A stretch of 32,386 nt of DNA from a virus, in IMG/VR virus record IMGVR_UViG_3300009494_000409, positions 1 through 32,386 of that record; one strand, written 5' to 3'. The notes below the pieces were generated by a model that did not search any database, was not told the DNA's origin, and saw nothing but the letters and a program-made list of their open reading frames with translations. Below, piece after piece: positions 1-6,344 of this stretch; position 1 is the stretch's first letter; each line of letters begins with the position of its first letter. The translations under genes were made by a program, and so were the position numbers.

Positions 1-1371
1 ACGAATACGCTCTTTGCCTATATCTGCGATATTTTTATATCCAGCTTTAAATGCTTCGGATTTTTTGTTTGTTAATTCGGGTAATTGAACCATGATAAAA
101 CTATGATTTTCGTTATCTTCTTTGTTAAGGTCTAAAATTGCATGGGCTGTTGTGCCAGAACCTGCAAAGAAATCGAGAACGATGTTGTTTTTATTTGTTA
201 CAATTTTAATAAAATGCGTAATTAATTCAATCGGTTTTGGATTATCAAAAAGCCCTGGAATATGAAATAATTCAATGTTTACCAATTTAGAACCAGAGTC
301 AGTAGAACCATAATTAAATAAAATATTTGGCTGCGCACTAAAAGTATTAAATTCCTCAAAATTATATATTTTAAGGAGTATCTTTTCCCCATCCCAAATA
401 AATCTATTTTTATTTTCTAATTCTTGAGCTTTTTCTTTACCTATTTGCCACCTTTTTCCTTTTCTCGGATATCTTCCAAGTATTGCAAATTTCATAGTAT
501 TGCGTTTATATGTACCAGAATCTTTTTTCTCAATAACTATTGTGCGATAATTTCCTGTTATATCTTGATTCGTATAATGTCGCGTACTTGCTTTCTTTTC
601 TCTCTGTTTAATTTTGGCTTTTGAGCTCTTCTTGTAACATAATTGATAATCTACTTGAGGACTAACTTCGGAACCTTTTACATTTGAAGTAGTAGATTTC
701 TTCTTCCACAAAAAATATGTAACAAAATTTTCCTCTCCAAAAATTTCATCACAAATTTTTCTTAAATTCATTACTTCATGATCATCGATTGAAATAAAAA
801 TAACACCGTCATTTTTCAAAAGATTTCTTGCTAACTTTAAACGCGGATACATCATGTTTAACCAGTTTGTATGATAACGACCAGCGGTTTCCGGGTTACT
901 TGAAGTTTTTAATCCTTCAGAACTTTTTTGACCGGTATATCTCAAATAATTATCTAAATTATCGTGAAATTTATCACTGTAAACAAAATCTTTTCCAGTA
1001 TTATAAGGCGGATCAATGTAAATCATTTTTACTTTGTTGGCATAACTTTTTTGAAGAAGTTTTAATACTTCAAGATTGTCACCTTCAATAAATAAGTTTT
1101 TAGTTGTATCCCAATCAACACTTTCTTCTCTACAAGGTCGCAGAGTTCCTAGAGATGGAGTAAGAGCAATTTGTCGAGCTTTTTTTTTACCATACCAAGT
1201 AAAACTATATTTTTCTTCATCCTCATTAATTTGATTACCAAGAAGTTGCTTAAGAGTTTCAAAATTTACTCCATCTTCGGAAAAAGCCTCTGGAAAAACG
1301 GTTTTTAATGTTTCTATATTTTTATTTATGATATCTAAACTCTTACTATCCTGCTTTCGTAGTCTCTCCAC
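1..1371 (-). CDS. mod: Type III-like adenine-specific DNA methyltransferase (Mod), 3' end beyond window
   Basis: The minus strand is open for 457 codons from a GTG start at 1371 to the window edge, so the C-terminus is missing. The start is set by an AAGGAG box (1378-1383) six bases upstream. The protein has the beta-class amino-methyltransferase order: catalytic DPPYNTG at about residues 120-126 and the AdoMet-binding FFAGSGTT at about 401-408. Upstream segments such as NLFIEGDNLEVLKLLQKSY are typical of type III Mod proteins. It should methylate adenine in a specific site and supply site recognition to a Res subunit. In type III systems res normally follows mod, which here would be beyond the left edge, so an orphan methyltransferase is equally possible. 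A run of nine A (codons 62-64, Lys-Lys-Lys) lies near the 5' end. The family call is firm; the recognition site is unknown. Confidence 0.93.
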   Translation of the reverse strand, partial: MERLRKQDSKSLDIINKNIETLKTVFPEAFSEDGVNFETLKQLLGNQINEDEEKYSFTWYGKKKARQIALTPSLGTLRPCREESVDWDTTKNLFIEGDNLEVLKLLQKSYANKVKMIYIDPPYNTGKDFVYSDKFHDNLDNYLRYTGQKSSEGLKTSSNPETAGRYHTNWLNMMYPRLKLARNLLKNDGVIFISIDDHEVMNLRKICDEIFGEENFVTYFLWKKKSTTSNVKGSEVSPQVDYQLCYKKSSKAKIKQREKKASTRHYTNQDITGNYRTIVIEKKDSGTYKRNTMKFAILGRYPRKGKRWQIGKEKAQELENKNRFIWDGEKILLKIYNFEEFNTFSAQPNILFNYGSTDSGSKLVNIELFHIPGLFDNPKPIELITHFIKIVTNKNNIVLDFFAGSGTTAHAILDLNKEDNENHSFIMVQLPELTNKKSEAFKAGYKNIADIGKERIR

Positions 1372-1392
1372 TACTTACTCCTTAATTTTCTT

Positions 1393-1680
1393 TTAATTAA
1401 TATTAACGTCCGAACTATCGGTCTCCATTACTTGCCTTACGAAATTGTTCAACTTGGAATATGTCTTAAATCTACAGATAGCACCTTTATGATCACATAA
1501 TTTGCTACTTAATACACGACTAACTGTAGCCCTATGTAAGCCAGCAAGATCACCTAATTCCTTAATGCTTAAACTTGAAATCATTACTATGTTATTTATA
1601 GAATTTATTATTATCTCCACCTTTTCTTTATAGTTTTCGTTAGTCAAATCCTCAACGTATTCTAGTACCATATCTATCAT
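1393..1680 (-). CDS. Small helix-turn-helix transcriptional regulator
   Basis: This 95-aa protein carries a helix-turn-helix in its middle: SIKELGDLAGLHRATVSRVL (about residues 38-57) reads as helix, turn and recognition helix, with the family-typical A-G-x-x-x-x-T-V-S-R spacing. An AGAAGG box precedes the ATG at 1680. It ends 21 bases before the mod start and is transcribed in the same direction, so it probably forms an operon with mod and could be a control protein for it. A dyad (1734-1759) and a perfect palindrome (1761-1772) in the divergent gap upstream are candidate operators. The DNA-binding role is clear from the motif; the target is inferred from position only. Confidence 0.7.
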   Translation of the reverse strand: MIDMVLEYVEDLTNENYKEKVEIIINSINNIVMISSLSIKELGDLAGLHRATVSRVLSSKLCDHKGAICRFKTYSKLNNFVRQVMETDSSDVNIN

Positions 1681-1733
1681 TAATTGCCTTCTATGTATTT
1701 AATGTCGATTTGTGTTGACTTTGGTCTGTATGT

Positions 1734-1772
1734 GTATAACATGGATAATAATGTAATACATTTTGCGCAAAA
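1734..1772. promoter_or_regulatory. Candidate operator region between divergent genes
   Basis: The gap between the minus-strand regulator and the plus-strand secreted-protein genes holds two symmetric elements. One is an inverted repeat with 9-base arms, GTATAACAT (1734-1742) and ATGTAATAC (1751-1759), with one mismatch and arm centres 17 bp apart. The other is a perfect 12-bp palindrome, TTTTGCGCAAAA (1761-1772). A TTGACT box at 1715-1720 and TATAAC at 1735-1740 are promoter-like on the plus strand, but their 14-base spacing is short. Control by the adjacent helix-turn-helix protein is inferred from position. Confidence 0.4.
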
Positions 1773-1797
1773 GGTATATTAAAAAGAAAACACACAG

Positions 1798-1820
1798 GCA
1801 ACGGGTCTCATCAGGGAAGA
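1798..1820 (+). promoter_or_regulatory. Leader stem-loop upstream of the 1847 gene
   Basis: In the plus-strand leader, GGGTCTC and GAGGCCC form a 7-bp stem with one T-G wobble around a 9-base loop, about 25 bases upstream of the ATG at 1847. No T-run follows, so it is not an intrinsic terminator. It could affect translation or message stability; nothing more can be said. Confidence 0.3.
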
Positions 1821-1846
1821 GGCCCGGCAACTTTAGGGAATGCAAT

Positions 1847-2746
1847 ATGAAAAGGCTTCTATTAATAGCGCTATCTTTTAGCACCGTGTTCGGTGGCTTC
1901 AGTCCATTAATCTTAAACAAGAAGAGAGAACCAGCAGGAGAGGACTACTGGGAGAAAGCTGGTAAGTTCAGGCGGCTAGCTTTGGCCAAGGATTCTAAGA
2001 AATGCATGGATTCAATGAGGGACAAAAAAACAGGCAAGTTTGATTGGTTGGAGGGAGATTATGAGCCAGTAGAGGCATGGGAGTATGAAGAGTCTGATAT
2101 TTTTTTCTTTAGGATTCTTTACCCAATCAAGAGAAATAACGATGAGTTCGCTAATTACTTTAAGAGTTGTGTTTTTAATTGGAGGATGAACCGCATAAAG
2201 GCGAAGATTGCCTTCAACAGGAATAAAGCAACATGGGACGATTTTATATATGTCTTTTCGCAAATTCATCCACAAATAACACCTAGGCAACTTAAAGGCT
2301 TAAGTAAGAGAGCGCATTTACTTCCTGGTGGCAGACGGGCTATAGGCAGCGTTATATTTCTCATGATAGATTACTGCATGAAAGCTTCAATAAGTGAAGG
2401 CTATGCTCTTTCCAAGAAGGGACTAGGTAGACTAGTTAGTAGTGTGAAAATATTGCCTAAAAATAGAGTTGTAAAGCAAATAGGTACACAAGTCGCCTAT
2501 GAAGCAGGCATGACATCTTTAAGGCAATTTGTATCTACTCTAACTCAAAGGGTTGCTTCCCTAGGTTCTCAAAAGAAACAGCTTCAGTTTTTAGATCTAT
2601 ACAAAGAAAAGATCGAAGGAATAGAGAAGGGAAATGATTTTATTAACTTTTTGGGAGTCCTTAAAGGTAAGGTAGAGGAAGGAGGTGACTTAACAGAACT
2701 AGTAGTGTCTTATTTTGAATCTAAAGCTAAAGAAGCCAAAGTGTAG
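1847..2746 (+). CDS. Secreted or membrane-attached protein of unknown function
   Basis: The reading frame is open from a TTG at 1763, but the start chosen is the ATG at 1847. It follows an AGGGA box and begins a clear signal-like N-terminus, MKRLLLIALSFSTVFGGF, giving 299 residues. The rest is basic and probably mostly helical, with a moderately hydrophobic stretch near IGSVIFLMIDYCM and no catalytic motif I recognise. It is first in a plus-strand row of five small genes whose products all carry export-type N-termini, so a role in the envelope (host takeover, exclusion of other phages, or lysis) is possible but unproven. Its frequent AGG arginine codons look somewhat different from the later phage genes. 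Confidence 0.6.
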   Translation: MKRLLLIALSFSTVFGGFSPLILNKKREPAGEDYWEKAGKFRRLALAKDSKKCMDSMRDKKTGKFDWLEGDYEPVEAWEYEESDIFFFRILYPIKRNNDEFANYFKSCVFNWRMNRIKAKIAFNRNKATWDDFIYVFSQIHPQITPRQLKGLSKRAHLLPGGRRAIGSVIFLMIDYCMKASISEGYALSKKGLGRLVSSVKILPKNRVVKQIGTQVAYEAGMTSLRQFVSTLTQRVASLGSQKKQLQFLDLYKEKIEGIEKGNDFINFLGVLKGKVEEGGDLTELVVSYFESKAKEAKV

Positions 2747-2764
2747 CAATAAGGGAGCCAAAAA

Positions 2765-2980
2765 ATGTATCTAGGTAAAGTGAACTGTCGATTATCTAAG
2801 ACGCAATTGTTTTTTTTAGCAGCTGTTCTACCAGCTCTGGTATCAATTGGAGGATGTGATAGGCACAAAAATGTAAAGCCGGACAAGGTAATCAAGATAG
2901 ATATTAACTCAAAACAAATAGAAGGACATCTAAATGAAAAAACTATTAATGGTCGTGTTATTAAGTGCTACGGTTCATAG
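2765..2980 (+). CDS. Small putative lipoprotein
   Basis: This 71-aa product starts 18 bases after the previous stop, behind a good AGGGAG box. A hydrophobic stretch LFFLAAVLPALVSIGGC ends in a cysteine at about residue 31, in a lipobox-like context (Ile-Gly-Gly-Cys; the -2 Gly is not ideal). A short hydrophilic tail follows, so a lipid-anchored periplasmic peptide is the best reading. Its last 47 bases overlap the next gene in another frame. Paired small lipoprotein and signal-peptide genes recall phage spanin pairs, but neither protein has a recognisable spanin coiled coil, so lysis is only a possibility. Confidence 0.5.
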   Translation: MYLGKVNCRLSKTQLFFLAAVLPALVSIGGCDRHKNVKPDKVIKIDINSKQIEGHLNEKTINGRVIKCYGS

Positions 2981-3272
2981 CGCTTCCCCAATGAATCCAT
3001 CAATAATAAAAACTACAATGGATTTTTTAATGGAAATGGCCCCCGAAATAGGTGCGGCTGGTGGAAGTCTTCTAATGCTTAATAATTCAAGAACAGACAA
3101 CAATATTGTAGAACCTCCAACTGAACTTACTGGTACTGATACACAAGGCAATGTTACTACAGTAAGCGGTGTTCTTCAAGGTGAACTTGCTGACAGGTTT
3201 CACGATAGTGCAAGAGTTGCAACCGATAGAATCAATTATGAACGAAAATCAGGAAACTGTAGTTTAATTTAA
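2934..3272 (+). CDS. Small secreted protein of unknown function
   Basis: This 112-aa product begins with a typical signal peptide, MKKLLMVVLLSATVHSAS, with likely cleavage after the Ser-Ala-Ser region. An AAGGA box precedes the ATG although that region is also coding for the lipoprotein upstream. The mature part has a hydrophobic Gly/Ala patch (APEIGAAGGSLLML) and a Thr-rich polar tail. No known domain is recognised. Position and the shared export signal suggest it works with the neighbouring small envelope proteins. Confidence 0.55.
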   Translation: MKKLLMVVLLSATVHSASPMNPSIIKTTMDFLMEMAPEIGAAGGSLLMLNNSRTDNNIVEPPTELTGTDTQGNVTTVSGVLQGELADRFHDSARVATDRINYERKSGNCSLI

Positions 3273-3306
3273 TCGGAAGAAACATTTAATATTTGGGAAT
3301 ACACAA

Positions 3307-3564
3307 ATGAATAATAAATTAAAAGCAATAATCTTAGTCGCTGGACTAGCTTTTGCATCTAATCCACATTTAATGGCTGAGGACTTTGAACCCCTAACAG
3401 CAGGTATAATCATAGGTAGCGCTTGTGTTGCTGGTACGCTAATCGGTACAGCAGGTATTGAATCATATAACCTGTTAACAACACCTACTAATTCAATGGA
3501 TTTAACAACAACTAATACAATGGATTTAACAACAACCAATTCAGGAAACAATAATGAAAATTAA
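3307..3564 (+). CDS. Small exported or membrane protein with a duplicated Thr-rich motif
   Basis: The 85-aa product has an N-terminal signal (MNNKLKAIILVAGLAFAS, possible cleavage after Leu-Met-Ala). A second hydrophobic, Gly-rich segment, PLTAGIIIGSACVAGTLIG, could be a transmembrane helix. The tail carries a tandem duplication of MDLTTTN, visible in DNA as near-identical 24-base units at about 3490-3540. Its stop region overlaps the next start. A small membrane-active role (holin-like or accessory) is conceivable, but no family is recognised. Confidence 0.55.
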   Translation: MNNKLKAIILVAGLAFASNPHLMAEDFEPLTAGIIIGSACVAGTLIGTAGIESYNLLTTPTNSMDLTTTNTMDLTTTNSGNNNEN

Positions 3565-3934
3565 AATTATTATCTTAGCTTTATTAGTAATATCAACTTC
3601 AGCTTTTGCAGGTGGTGGCAACAGCAAGGAGAGAGCCCGAAAAGATACTATGGAAAGGAACTTGGGGAATTTTCCTAAACCTAGTAGTAATAATGTTACG
3701 CAAAATGGGGTCGTTGGCTATCAAGGTGGAAGCAATGGTGGTGAATTTTACGGTGAGTATGTGATCACTTACAGAAAAGGTGATTCCAGTATTTTCGGAA
3801 CTGTTAATGGTTCAAGACCTACTGGCAATAATCCAAAATGGAGTAATTCAGTTGGAATTCTTTACGGAAAAAACTGGAAATCTTTATCTAAAGAGACATT
3901 GAAAGAACTTGGACTCTCTGATATTAGAGATTAA
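3554..3934 (+). CDS. Small secreted protein of unknown function
   Basis: This 126-aa protein has a textbook signal peptide, MKIKIIILALLVISTSAFAG, with Ala-Phe-Ala before the cleavage site. AGGA lies upstream of the ATG, and the start overlaps the end of the preceding gene by 11 bases, suggesting translational coupling. The mature part is rich in Gly, Asn, Ser and aromatic residues (for example GGEFYGEYVITYRKGD) and may be beta-rich. No catalytic motif is recognised. It is the last gene before the terminator at 3945-3991. Confidence 0.6.
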   Translation: MKIKIIILALLVISTSAFAGGGNSKERARKDTMERNLGNFPKPSSNNVTQNGVVGYQGGSNGGEFYGEYVITYRKGDSSIFGTVNGSRPTGNNPKWSNSVGILYGKNWKSLSKETLKELGLSDIRD

Positions 3935-3944
3935 ATAGTGTCCG

Positions 3945-3991
3945 AAAGCCCTTAGAAATGGTATAATAATGCTGTATCTAAGGGCTTTTTT
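3945..3991 (+). terminator. Intrinsic terminator of the secreted-protein genes
   Basis: A perfect 12-bp stem (AAAGCCCTTAGA, 3945-3956, with TCTAAGGGCTTT, 3977-3988) surrounds a 20-base loop and ends in a T-run. It closes the transcript of the genes from 1847 to 3934. Confidence 0.85.
3959..3967 (+). promoter_or_regulatory. Extended -10 promoter for the ERF operon, inside the terminator loop
   Basis: The loop of the terminator contains TGGTATAAT: a consensus TATAAT (3962-3967) with the TG of an extended -10 promoter. There is no good -35 box at the usual spacing, which extended -10 promoters can do without. Transcription would start near 3974 and read the gene at 4009. Inferred from sequence only. 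Confidence 0.5.
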
Positions 3992-4008
3992 AATCATAGG
4001 AAGTAATT

Positions 4009-4638
4009 ATGGAAGAAAATTTAAAAAAAGTTTTAAGAAGATTTAATTCAAAAGAAGAAGAGGCACAGCCTGCGCCTGAATTAGATCGCAAAGACAAATT
4101 AATTGGCGAACTCGAAGATAAGAACAAAGATTTAACACAGAGATCAATAAAGAAGATTTCTAATCTTAAGCAAGAAATTGAAGAGCTAAAAGGGGAAATA
4201 GAAGCCTCCAAGAAAGAAAACATAGTCCAATTTCACTCAGAAACAATTGGTAAAATATCTGAAGCATTGGCTAAAGCCCAAAGTACCATGGATGTCGCAG
4301 GAAAAAGCGTAGACGGTTATAAATTTAAATATGCTAATTTAACTGAATACGTAAAAGCTTCAAGGCCTCATTTAACTAAAAATGATTTATCGGTTGTCCA
4401 ACTTATTCATAGTATGAACGGTGAAGAATATTCATTAACAATATTAAGTCATGGAGCATCTGGTGAATGGTTTAAATCATTGCTTAAAATAGATAGAGGA
4501 AGCAGTGGCAGAGAGGGAAGTATGTCACTAGAACAATTCTTTGGACTTCAGAATACATACGCAAAAAAATATCAGTACACAGGCATTACCGGCGTTGTAG
4601 CAGAAAAAGAAGATGATTTAGATTCAATCAAAAAATAA
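4009..4638 (+). CDS. erf: ERF-family single-strand DNA annealing recombinase
   Basis: This 209-aa protein starts at an ATG behind AGGAAG. Residues 1-75 are charged with a short coiled coil (KKISNLKQEIEELKGEIEAS). Residues 80-203 match the phage ERF/Sak-type annealing domain: ISEALAKAQ at 83-91, the GYKFKYANLTEYV strand-helix at 103-115, LSHGASGEW at 146-154, TYAKKYQYTGITGVV at 183-197, and an acidic end with EDD. ERF proteins anneal complementary single strands during phage recombination, genome circularisation and repair. The coiled coil may support ring assembly or protein contacts. It leads a plus-strand operon that also contains a second, divergent ERF-like protein. Confidence 0.85.
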   Translation: MEENLKKVLRRFNSKEEEAQPAPELDRKDKLIGELEDKNKDLTQRSIKKISNLKQEIEELKGEIEASKKENIVQFHSETIGKISEALAKAQSTMDVAGKSVDGYKFKYANLTEYVKASRPHLTKNDLSVVQLIHSMNGEEYSLTILSHGASGEWFKSLLKIDRGSSGREGSMSLEQFFGLQNTYAKKYQYTGITGVVAEKEDDLDSIKK

Positions 4639-4659
4639 GCAATTTAGGGTGCCTATAGG

Positions 4660-4675
4660 GCGCCCCGCGGGGCGC
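4660..4675. repeat. GC-rich perfect palindrome between ERF-operon genes
   Basis: A 16-bp perfect palindrome, GCGCCCCGCGGGGCGC, lies between the first ERF gene and the next gene in otherwise AT-rich sequence. It would form a strong stem in RNA but lacks a T-run, so it is not a standard terminator. It may limit transcription, mark RNA processing or protect the 3' end of the first gene's message. Confidence 0.6.
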
Positions 4676-4710
4676 AAGTTATCGCTGAATTCTTTGACCT
4701 GGAGAGAGTA

Positions 4711-5250
4711 ATGACAGATAGAGAAATTGAAATTAAAGATATCTTAATACAAGATGCGATGATATCATCGCTGCAAACAAAATTGATAAATGCCACAAAG
4801 GTAAGCTCTAAAAATTCAACATTATTAAGTATCGTTTCTGATATAATCGATAAAGATCTAAAAATTGAATTTGGTGAGAAGTTCATATATGAACTTAGTC
4901 TAAAAAATATATTGATAGAACACACCAGTTTGTTAAATGAAAAAAAAGATAATCTACAAGAAAGCTTTGAATTTACAGTCTTTATTTTTGATGACACTTT
5001 TTCGAAGAAGTTAACAAAAAATAAAATGCCTTCAGCGTGGCATAGAACTTATGAAACAAGCTTTGATAGAGACGCAGTTAATGACGAGAATAGCTGTTTG
5101 GCATTATGCAGACAAATTAAAATACACGCATTGGGCCAAGAATTTAGCAACACAGCCCACTTACTTGCAGTAAGAGATCTCAGGATAGTTAATATGAAAG
5201 TTGAAATATATGAAGCCATAATGTCTTTAAAGGAAATTGTATATGGATAA
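4711..5250 (+). CDS. Unknown protein between two ERF-family genes
   Basis: This 179-aa product starts behind a good GGAGAG box. It is mixed helical, acidic at the N-terminus, with no signal peptide, membrane segment, metal-binding cluster or nuclease motif that I recognise. Its C-terminal half (AWHRTYETSFDRD onward, then SCLALCRQIKIHALGQEF) looks globular. Its position between two ERF-type genes, and its overlap with the start of the second, suggest a role in phage recombination or replication. That is inference from context alone. Confidence 0.6.
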   Translation: MTDREIEIKDILIQDAMISSLQTKLINATKVSSKNSTLLSIVSDIIDKDLKIEFGEKFIYELSLKNILIEHTSLLNEKKDNLQESFEFTVFIFDDTFSKKLTKNKMPSAWHRTYETSFDRDAVNDENSCLALCRQIKIHALGQEFSNTAHLLAVRDLRIVNMKVEIYEAIMSLKEIVYG

Positions 5251-6001
5251 TCTAGATTCAAAATTAATTAAGTTATCTAAGCAGGTAGAAGCACTAACTG
5301 AACTATTAACCGGGGAAGTGTCTAAATACATAAATACGAACAGACACGAATCAGCTGAGACAAAAGAAATTAACGCTGCACTCGCTAAAGCACAATCAGA
5401 ATTTCCCAAAATAACTTTAAACAGAGTTTCCAAATACTTATCTAATCCGTACCCAGATTTAGACAATATAATATCTCCTCTACGAAAAGCATTAGGTAAC
5501 AATGAAATATCTATTACACAGCGTACAAATTTGACAGATAAGGGATCATTACTCTTGGAGACTAGAATATGGCACTCTACAGGACAATGGATAGAGAGCA
5601 TGGAAAACGTTCGCCCTAATGACAATGATATTAACAGCTATCGCTCAGAACTAAATGAACTTAAAAAGTCGCAAATAATGTCATTGTTAAATATAACGAT
5701 ATGTGACGATGTTTTAGATGACGATGGTTTTGAAGCAATAATTAGCAGAGACTCAAGAGGTAGAGTGTCTACTAGGCGAGGAGAACCAATCGTACGTAAA
5801 TCAAACAAAGAAAGCTTTGAGACGATAAACGAATCTGATTTACTTGAAGTGAACAGAGAAATAGCTTCTGTTCCTAAGGCTGTAGAAGAGAAACTACTTA
5901 AAGACCTGGGAATTAGATCTTTTGCTGATTTACCAAGGTCTAAGTTACGCTCTCTTTTAGGAACCATTAGAAATAACAGGGAAGCTTATTCAAGCAATTA
6001 A
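5243..6001 (+). CDS. Second, divergent ERF-family annealing protein
   Basis: The ATG at 5243 is preferred over the in-frame TTG at 5237 because AAAGGA lies at good spacing. This gives 252 residues overlapping the previous gene by 8 bases. The central region has ERF features: INAALAKAQSEFPKI (about 43-57), the PYPDLDNIISPLRKAL segment (69-84), LLLETRIWHSTGQWIESM (103-120, the counterpart of the S/T-G-E/Q-W strand), and a helix followed by ICDDVLDDDG (153-162). The usual Thr-Tyr-Ala-x-x-Tyr motif is absent, so it is diverged. The C-terminal 50 residues (VPKAVEEKLLKDLGIRSFADL onward) resemble a separate small helical domain. It probably anneals DNA or partners the first ERF protein. Confidence 0.65.
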   Translation: MDNLDSKLIKLSKQVEALTELLTGEVSKYINTNRHESAETKEINAALAKAQSEFPKITLNRVSKYLSNPYPDLDNIISPLRKALGNNEISITQRTNLTDKGSLLLETRIWHSTGQWIESMENVRPNDNDINSYRSELNELKKSQIMSLLNITICDDVLDDDGFEAIISRDSRGRVSTRRGEPIVRKSNKESFETINESDLLEVNREIASVPKAVEEKLLKDLGIRSFADLPRSKLRSLLGTIRNNREAYSSN

Positions 6002-6015
6002 AAAGAGAACTTAAA

Positions 6016-6297
6016 ATGATTAAAGAAAAAGAAATAATGTCTAAATATTCTGAACCTTCAAGATTTGATTGTGCACCACAAGGCACAATCATAAAATCAT
6101 TTAACGACACTTCATACAATTACTTCATACAAATTAGTAGCTATCCAGAAATGCCAAATTGGGTGACCTGGGGCCACCTTTTAGGTCTAATTCTTAAAGA
6201 AAAAGCTACAGATGAAGATTTTGTAGATAAATGTATAGAAGCATTCGAATCTCCATCAAGAGAGAAAATAGATAATATTGTTAATAGCCTAGATTAA
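6016..6297 (+). CDS. Small protein of unknown function at the end of the ERF operon
   Basis: This product is 93 aa from the ATG at 6016; a second ATG at 6037 (86 aa) cannot be excluded because neither has a strong ribosome site. It is soluble and acidic, with a Trp/aromatic patch (YPEMPNWVTWGHLLGLIL) and a helical C-terminus. No family is recognised. It follows the second ERF gene by 14 bases and ends just before the bidirectional terminator, so it is co-transcribed with the recombination genes. Confidence 0.6.
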   Translation: MIKEKEIMSKYSEPSRFDCAPQGTIIKSFNDTSYNYFIQISSYPEMPNWVTWGHLLGLILKEKATDEDFVDKCIEAFESPSREKIDNIVNSLD

Positions 6298-6333
6298 AAG
6301 CGAGGGGCTACCATTTCCTGTAGCCCCTCGCTT
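6298..6333. terminator. Bidirectional intrinsic terminator between convergent operons
   Basis: A perfect 14-bp stem (AAGCGAGGGGCTAC with GTAGCCCCTCGCTT) encloses an 8-base loop. On the minus strand it is followed by a T-run, ending the structural operon; on the plus strand a weaker T-rich stretch ends the ERF operon. Confidence 0.9.
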
Positions 6334-6344
6334 GTTAAAAAGGT

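Noticed and set aside
424-1091. Short plus-strand frames near the left edge
   Set aside because: They are antisense to the methyltransferase gene, whose frame is intact and has clear motifs.
1763-1846. N-terminal extension of the 299-aa gene from a TTG
   Set aside because: The stretch is highly basic, overlaps the palindromic region and lacks a ribosome site; the ATG at 1847 starts a signal peptide.
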